DNA from: DATIGJ01 sp035644155 | Lineage (GTDB): Bacteria; Patescibacteriota; Microgenomatia; Levybacterales; UBA12049 | NCBI GenBank assembly: GCA_035644155.1 | Contig: DASQPC010000088.1 | Location: 1 to 25,787, forward strand | Direction of reading: 5' to 3' | DNA length: 25,787 bases | In this document: piece after piece, positions 20,744 to 25,787 of the stretch | Layout of the letters: each line of letters starts with the position of its first letter | Position numbering within the stretch: the stretch's first letter is position 1 | Program-made: the position numbers and the translations under genes | The notes under the pieces: generated by a model | Databases searched by the model: none | What the model saw: only the letters and a program-made list of their open reading frames with translations | Told to the model about the DNA's origin: nothing

Positions 20744-20773
20744 TTGACTCTTTCTGCGACTGCGTGCTATAGT
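20744..20773 (+). promoter_or_regulatory. Promoter of the mutS-mutL-alkA operon
   Basis: -35 TTGACT (20744-20749), 18-bp spacer, -10 TATAGT (20768-20773), ending 10 nt before the ATG at 20784. This supports the 20784 start over the in-frame ATG at 20772, which lies within the -10 box. Confidence 0.6.
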
Positions 20774-20783
20774 GGTTAGTATT

Positions 20784-23456
20784 ATGCAGCCGGATTTTTC
20801 AACGCCAATGATGAAGCAATATTTTGCCATCAAAAAAAATTATCCAGACTGTTTGCTTTTTTACCGCATGGGAGATTTTTATGAATTGTTTCTTGAAGAT
20901 GCGCATATTGGTGCACGAGTACTTAACATTACATTAACTGGCAAATCAAATGGCAAGAATGGAAGAATTCCGATGGCAGGTGTCCCATATCACGCGGTTG
21001 ATGCGTATCTGTCAAAATTGGTAAAGGCAGGTTACAAAGTCGCAATCTGCGAACAACTTTCTCCACCAAATAAAAAAGGATTAGTGGAGCGGGATGTTGT
21101 ACGCATTGTGACACCAGGAACTGTGCTTGATGAAAAATATCTTGCAAAAAAAGAAAATAATTATATTATTAGTCTTACGATTGAGGGACAACAGATAGCT
21201 TTTACCATTGCTGATATATCAACTGGTTACTTTGCAACGACACAAATTGAGACAAACAATATCGAACAAACAATCATAGATGAATTGGCTCGTATTCATC
21301 CGACAGAATGTATTCTTTCCGAAAAATTGTATAACAATCCAAATCTTCTGCGATTGCTAAAAACTGAAAAGGATATTAATATTTTTTCGTTTCAAAAATG
21401 GGAAAGTTTGGCGCATAATGCGTCTTCAATCCTCAAAGCACATTTTGGTGTTGCAACACTCGCGGGATTTGGTATTGCAGATAAACAGCTTGCTCTTAAA
21501 AGTTGCGCAGCACTTCTTGGTTATTTGCAGGAAACACAAAAAGGGACAGTTCACCATATCAAAAAAGTCATAGCACTCTCTTCATCAGATTCACTTCTTT
21601 TAGATCGTTCAACAATACTCAATCTTGAGCTTTTCTCAACCATTCGTGAACATGATAGTAAAGGAACACTTCTTGCTGTGATGGATCAAACAATCACTGC
21701 AATGGGAGGAAGACTTCTTAAACAATGGATGAAACATCCGTTAGTTGATAAAGACGCAATTGCTAAACGTCACGATGCGGTTGCATATTTTTTACAACAG
21801 AGAAGCCTTCGTCAAACACTTCGAGAGAAAATGCAAGAAGTCAGCGATGTTGAAAGACTCATGTCGCGGCTTTCAGTTGGTCTTGGCAACGGACGAGATC
21901 TGGTGAATTTAAAATCCTCTTTGGAAACGATAGTTGTAATTAAACGATTACTGGAAAATGTTAAATCAGATTTAATCTTAGAATTGATTGAAAAGATTGA
22001 ACCATCACTTGCTGCACTCATTTTTTTAATAGAAAAAACAATTGTTCCTGAGCCGCCGATTAGTATTCGCGAAGGAGGCATTATTCAAAAAGGAATTAAT
22101 AAAGAACTTGATAGACTTTCAAAAATTGTTTCAGGAAGTAAAGATTGGCTTTTGGAACTTGAACGAAAAGAAAGAGAACGAACAGGAATATCTTCTCTAA
22201 AAGTTCGTTTTAATCAAGTATTTGGATTTTATATTGAAGTAAGTAAAACAAATTTGTCGTTTGTTCCAAAAGAATATATACGCAAACAAACCCTCGTCAA
22301 TGGTGAACGATTCGTCACGCCGGAGCTTAAAGAACAAGAGGAAATTATTTTGACAGCAGAACAAAGGATTAACGATCTTGAATACCAATTGTTTCAAGAG
22401 ACATTACAACAAATTCTTGGACAAATCAATATTTTGCAAAACGCAGCGGAGACAATTGCGATATTGGATTGTTTGGTAACGTTTGCTCATATTGCTGAAA
22501 AAAACAATTATGTCAGAGCAAAATTATTATATTCAGGCGAAATGCACATCAAATCTGGTCGTCATCCGGTGGTTGAGACATTGTTGGAAGACAAACAATT
22601 TGTCCCAAATGATGTTGCGTTGGACAATATTAATCAGCAACTCCTTCTTATCACCGGTCCCAATATGGCAGGCAAATCGGTTTTTATTAGACAAGTCGCA
22701 GTGATTGTCCTTATGAATCAAATGGGAAGTTTTGTTCCGGCGCAAAAAGCACATTTAAGTATTGTTGATCAGATTTTTGTTCGAAGCGGCGCATCTGATG
22801 TGATTACGTCAGGACTTTCAACGTTTATGGTTGAGATGGTTGAAACAGCGCATATCCTACATCATGCGACCAAAAATAGTTTGATTATTATGGATGAAAT
22901 TGGAAGAGGGACGAGTACATATGATGGGATTAGTATTGCCTGGGCAGTTGCAGAATATTTGGTAACCAACAATAAAATGCCACCAAAAACATTGTTTGCA
23001 ACACACTATCATGAGCTGCAAGTTTTGGAGGAGCAGTATCCAAAACAAATTAAAAACTTTCATATGGCTGTTGCTGATGAGCGGGGTGAACCAATTTTTC
23101 TGCATACGATTTTGCCAGGTGGTGCTTCTCATAGTTTTGGTGTAGCCGTTGCAAAGCTTGCAGGAATTCCAGAACCGGTTATAAAACGCGCAAATGAGAT
23201 ATTAAAAGAATTAGAGTCCAGACATTTAGAATCATCAAAATTTGTCATCTCGAGTGAAGCGAGAGATTCCAAAAGGATTTCTCCTCACGATGTTCGTCGA
23301 AATGACAATTTCGTTACTCATTTGCTTCAAAAAGAGTTGGAAAATTTGGATATTCATCAAATGACGCCACTTGATGCCCTCAATAAATTATCCGAGTTGA
23401 AAGAAAAACTCAAACTGTTTACAATGCAGGGAACAGATATTCTTCATGCAGACTAA
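20784..23456 (+). CDS. mutS: DNA mismatch repair protein MutS
   Basis: 890 residues from the ATG at 20784, which lies beyond the -10 box. Domain I carries the mismatch-binding Phe-x-Glu motif in MGDFYELF (Phe32, Glu34), then connector, lever and clamp regions. The ATPase domain has Walker A GPNMAGKS (625-632), the STFMVEMVE segment, Walker B-like LIIMDEIGRGTSTYDG, and ATHYHEL. MutS recognises mismatches and small loops and recruits MutL. Just after the dimerisation helix-turn-helix region, residues 821-841 are encoded by a palindromic repeat (23244-23306) that keeps the frame. The C-terminus then resumes with a helical segment (THLLQKELENLDIHQMTPLD) of the usual MutS type. The gene overlaps mutL by 11 bp. 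Confidence 0.96.
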   Translation: MQPDFSTPMMKQYFAIKKNYPDCLLFYRMGDFYELFLEDAHIGARVLNITLTGKSNGKNGRIPMAGVPYHAVDAYLSKLVKAGYKVAICEQLSPPNKKGLVERDVVRIVTPGTVLDEKYLAKKENNYIISLTIEGQQIAFTIADISTGYFATTQIETNNIEQTIIDELARIHPTECILSEKLYNNPNLLRLLKTEKDINIFSFQKWESLAHNASSILKAHFGVATLAGFGIADKQLALKSCAALLGYLQETQKGTVHHIKKVIALSSSDSLLLDRSTILNLELFSTIREHDSKGTLLAVMDQTITAMGGRLLKQWMKHPLVDKDAIAKRHDAVAYFLQQRSLRQTLREKMQEVSDVERLMSRLSVGLGNGRDLVNLKSSLETIVVIKRLLENVKSDLILELIEKIEPSLAALIFLIEKTIVPEPPISIREGGIIQKGINKELDRLSKIVSGSKDWLLELERKERERTGISSLKVRFNQVFGFYIEVSKTNLSFVPKEYIRKQTLVNGERFVTPELKEQEEIILTAEQRINDLEYQLFQETLQQILGQINILQNAAETIAILDCLVTFAHIAEKNNYVRAKLLYSGEMHIKSGRHPVVETLLEDKQFVPNDVALDNINQQLLLITGPNMAGKSVFIRQVAVIVLMNQMGSFVPAQKAHLSIVDQIFVRSGASDVITSGLSTFMVEMVETAHILHHATKNSLIIMDEIGRGTSTYDGISIAWAVAEYLVTNNKMPPKTLFATHYHELQVLEEQYPKQIKNFHMAVADERGEPIFLHTILPGGASHSFGVAVAKLAGIPEPVIKRANEILKELESRHLESSKFVISSEARDSKRISPHDVRRNDNFVTHLLQKELENLDIHQMTPLDALNKLSELKEKLKLFTMQGTDILHAD
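23244..23306. repeat. 63-bp palindromic element inserted in frame within mutS
   Basis: The element begins GTCATCTCGAGTGAAGCGAG and, read from its other end on the opposite strand, begins GTCATTTCGACGAACATCGT. Both arms share GTCAT-Y-TCGA at the tip and a GAGA(G/A)AT(T)CC inner segment, so it can form a long imperfect hairpin. It is exactly 21 codons, with no stop in the mutS frame, and encodes VISSEARDSKRISPHDVRRND. The sequence type matches the GTCATTTCGA...GAAATC dispersed repeats that I know from many bacterial genomes. No second copy lies in this window. Confidence 0.75.
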
Positions 23457-25179
23457 AACAATTACCGTTGCCGTCGGATCAACAAACAAAACAAAAATTC
23501 ACCATCTTCCCAAAGATGTCATTGCCAAAATTGCGGCAGGAGAAGTGATTGAGCGGCCAGCTTATGCAGTTAAAGAACTCATTGAAAATGCACTGGATGC
23601 CAAAGCTGATTCGGTTGCAATTCATATTGAAGAAAGCGGTCTTCGAAAGATCATCGTTACCGACAATGGTGAAGGTATGGATAAAGAAGATCTTGAAGAA
23701 TGCTTCAAACCTCACACAACAAGCAAATTACAAACAGCAGAACAACTCTCTTATATTCACACATTTGGGTTTCGTGGGGAAGCGCTTGCAAGCATTGCAG
23801 CAATTAGTAATGTGACAATACAAAGTAAAACAGAAAAAGCAATCAGTGGGACATCTATTGAGATAACTGATAGTGTTGTTAAAAAAATCTCTCCTATCGG
23901 TATGCCTGGTGGAACAACGATAACAGTTGCGGATCTTTTTCACTCAGTTCCCGGAAGAAAAAAATTTCTCAAAAGTTATCGGACAGAATTGAGACATATT
24001 ATTGCAGTAATCACCTCTTTTGCATTTGCAAATAGTGCAGTTCATTTTGTCTTGACACACAATAAAAAAATTATTTTTGATCTTCCAAAAAAACAAAATC
24101 TCAGTGAGCGGATAAAGCTTCTTTTGGGAACAACAATTTTTTTTTCTCTTTTGCCGGTTAACTATGAAAAAGGCGCATTGAATATTTCTGGCTTTATTGC
24201 CAAACCACAACTGACAACAACAAGTAATCAAAAACAATTCATTTATATTAATCAACGAAAAGTGAGTGACAAATTTATTTCTCTTGCAGTAAAAGATGCC
24301 TATGGTAATTTACTTGCATCAAAAACTCATCCTATTTTTATTTTGTTTGTCTCACTTCCTTATGAATATGTTGATGTCAATGTGCATCCTCGAAAAGAAG
24401 AAGTCCGATTTGTCGATGCGAAAATGGTTTATGATAGTGTGCATGCTGCTGTCTCGCAGACGCTCACTGAAAAAAATATTACTTATTATTTGCGTGAAGA
24501 AAAAGGGCTTGCGCTGTCTGATAAAATCACCAATTCTTTTGCTGGGAGACTTTTGAAGGAAAATCAGATTCCATGGGATATTCGCGCTCATGACAAAATT
24601 GCCACCACAAATCCTGTCCAATTTCACAATCTCTATCTTTTGACACAAACAAAATACGGCATTGCTCTTATCGATCAACATGGCGCACATGAACGAATTC
24701 TCTATGAACAATTTATGGAAGCATTTCTCAAACAAAAAAAAGAATTACCACAATATCATTTATCAACACCAAAACTCTTTGATCTAAGTTTTTCTGAAAG
24801 AGAACTGCTTCATGAATATCTTCCTCAATTAGAAAAACTTGGTTTTGTGATTGAATCGTTTAAAGATAATAGTTTTCTTTTGCATGCCATGCCGCTTGTA
24901 TTTCAGGATAGAAATCCTGAAATATTATTTACAGAACTTCTTGAAGATCTTATGCAAAAAAAATCTTTTAAAACAATTGATAGTTTGAGTCAAAAAATGA
25001 TTGCGTATCTTGCTTGTCGAGCGGCAATCAAAGCAGGAGAGTCATTAACAAAAAAACAAGCAAAAGAGCTACTTGAAAAATTGGAGCAAACAAACAATAA
25101 TGCAACATGCCCACATGGCAGACCAACAAAAATAATTATTGCGATTGACCAACTACACAGGATGTTTAAGAGAAAATAA
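23446..25179 (+). CDS. mutL: DNA mismatch repair protein MutL with endonuclease motifs
   Basis: 577 residues. The N-terminal GHKL ATPase has KIAAGEVIERPAYAVKELIE, ENALDA, DNGEGM, TSKL and GFRGEALASI. The C-terminal domain carries the nicking-endonuclease signature: DQHGAHERILYE (410-421; consensus DQHA..E....E with Gly413 for Ala), ACRAAIKAG, and CPHGRPT (555-561). This is the strand-nicking type of MutL used by organisms without MutH; no MutH gene is seen in the window. The first ~15 residues before the conserved IHHLPKDVI are extra, but no better start exists. The ATG overlaps the end of mutS by 11 bp, so translation is likely coupled, and there is no Shine-Dalgarno site. Confidence 0.95.
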   Translation: MQTKTITVAVGSTNKTKIHHLPKDVIAKIAAGEVIERPAYAVKELIENALDAKADSVAIHIEESGLRKIIVTDNGEGMDKEDLEECFKPHTTSKLQTAEQLSYIHTFGFRGEALASIAAISNVTIQSKTEKAISGTSIEITDSVVKKISPIGMPGGTTITVADLFHSVPGRKKFLKSYRTELRHIIAVITSFAFANSAVHFVLTHNKKIIFDLPKKQNLSERIKLLLGTTIFFSLLPVNYEKGALNISGFIAKPQLTTTSNQKQFIYINQRKVSDKFISLAVKDAYGNLLASKTHPIFILFVSLPYEYVDVNVHPRKEEVRFVDAKMVYDSVHAAVSQTLTEKNITYYLREEKGLALSDKITNSFAGRLLKENQIPWDIRAHDKIATTNPVQFHNLYLLTQTKYGIALIDQHGAHERILYEQFMEAFLKQKKELPQYHLSTPKLFDLSFSERELLHEYLPQLEKLGFVIESFKDNSFLLHAMPLVFQDRNPEILFTELLEDLMQKKSFKTIDSLSQKMIAYLACRAAIKAGESLTKKQAKELLEKLEQTNNNATCPHGRPTKIIIAIDQLHRMFKRK

Positions 25180-25180
25180 T

Positions 25181-25753
25181 ATGTTTACAGATCCAATATT
25201 AAAAAAATTAATAAAACAATATCCAGCACCTGTTTTTGAAGATCGGAGTAAATTCCTTCTGAGAGAACTTATTGAATCAGTTATCTCGCAACAATTATCA
25301 ATCAAAGCAGCAGATACGATTTTTATGAGATTTAAAAATCTTTTTGCATCAAAAGAATTTCCGAAACCATCAGTTATTCTTGCCATGAAAGATGAAGCAT
25401 TGAGAACAGCCGGAATTTCTTATGGCAAAATCTCATATATCAAAGCTATTGCGAAGGCTTTTCAAGAAAGATTGCTGGATCACAAAAAAATAACTGCAAT
25501 GACAGATGAAGAAGTTATTATCGAATTAACCAAGATTAAAGGAGTTGGGCAGTGGACTGCTGAAATGATTTTGATTTTTACGCTCAATCGTCCGGATATT
25601 TTTTCAATTGGTGATTTGGGTCTTCGTCGGGCAATTGAACGCCTGTATGGGATTACCGATCGGGCGGAAATGCTCAAACTTTCTGAAAACTGGAGACCGT
25701 ATCGTTCAACCGCTTGTTGGTATTTATGGAGATCACTGGAAAATAAAAAATAA
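25181..25753 (+). CDS. alkA: DNA-3-methyladenine glycosylase II-like (HhH-GPD, AlkA type)
   Basis: 190 residues from the ATG at 25181, one base after the mutL stop. It is a HhH-GPD glycosylase lacking the E. coli AlkA N-terminal domain: LRELIESVISQQLSIKAADT (~27-46), the helix-hairpin-helix LTKIKGVGQWTAEMIL (~116-131) and the catalytic-Asp segment FSIGDLGLRRAI with Asp145. The closing ENWRPYRSTACWYLWR is typical of the AlkA/MagII family. It removes alkylated purines from DNA and starts base-excision repair. An in-frame start at 25139 inside mutL is less likely. Its place after mutSL makes this a small DNA-repair operon. The last 34 bases of the window hold nothing I can support. Confidence 0.9.
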   Translation: MFTDPILKKLIKQYPAPVFEDRSKFLLRELIESVISQQLSIKAADTIFMRFKNLFASKEFPKPSVILAMKDEALRTAGISYGKISYIKAIAKAFQERLLDHKKITAMTDEEVIIELTKIKGVGQWTAEMILIFTLNRPDIFSIGDLGLRRAIERLYGITDRAEMLKLSENWRPYRSTACWYLWRSLENKK

Positions 25754-25787
25754 TATTAGGCAATCACATTTTTAAGCCACGGTTTGC

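Noticed and set aside
24673..24708. MutL endonuclease motif with Gly for Ala (Gly413) as a sign of lost activity
   Set aside because: The metal-binding Asp, His and Glu positions and the ACR and CPHGRP motifs are intact, so the change is probably neutral.
1..25787. CRISPR array, transposase or integrase
   Set aside because: I found no regularly spaced repeats and no protein with transposase or recombinase motifs on either strand.

Overview
The window is a 25.8 kb AT-rich stretch of bacterial chromosome. It has short intergenic gaps, many overlapping or abutting genes, standard stop codons (TGA is used as a stop) and almost no recognisable Shine-Dalgarno sites. Many genes instead have a TATAAT-like -10 box ending only 6-11 nt before the ATG, which suggests leaderless mRNAs. 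The mix points to a Patescibacteria/CPR lineage, perhaps Microgenomates: a Glu-rich membrane-anchored LytR_C protein, a COG3375 acetyltransferase, an archaeal-type phosphopantetheine adenylyltransferase fused to DUF359, a compact GlgA/GlgP/MalQ set and an endonuclease-type MutL. That assignment is an inference; there is no rRNA or other decisive marker here.

Layout. Positions 1-1077 are a graveyard of broken reading frames: a partial ORF, a frameshifted ORF, an inositol-monophosphatase-like 5' fragment and a possible phosphatase-like remnant. From 1078 to 4117, on the minus strand, lie an AAA-like protein with a winged helix and a degenerate nucleotide-binding site, a COG3375 GNAT protein and a GntR/UTRA regulator. 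The GntR gene is divergent from a LytR_C membrane protein (4216-5100), and their promoters overlap. Next come a frameshifted coiled-coil gene (5106-5881), an ABC exporter (6162-7931), a decayed winged-helix-like fragment (about 8089-8211), a BrnT/BrnA-type toxin-antitoxin pair (8273-8813), and divergent tRNA-Lys(UUU) and tRNA-Glu(UUC) genes. A decayed C-terminus of a large membrane protein lies at 9365-9650.

From 9684 to 14380 is an alpha-glucan module: malQ (minus) divergent from glgA and glgP (plus). It is followed by a DedA protein (minus), a second ABC exporter (plus) and a GT4 glycosyltransferase (minus). The right end is a plus-strand run: a 16-codon leader ORF, the adenylyltransferase-DUF359 CoA enzyme, a GT1 glycosyltransferase, then mutS-mutL-alkA, a DNA-repair operon with overlapping or abutting genes.

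The points most worth a second look are an in-frame palindromic repeat inside mutS (a 21-codon insertion), a dispersed repeat family at 6054-6150, 8951-9012 and 14377-14420, the archaeal-type fused CoA enzyme, the widespread leaderless promoter architecture, and the AAA-winged-helix protein that has lost its Walker residues.
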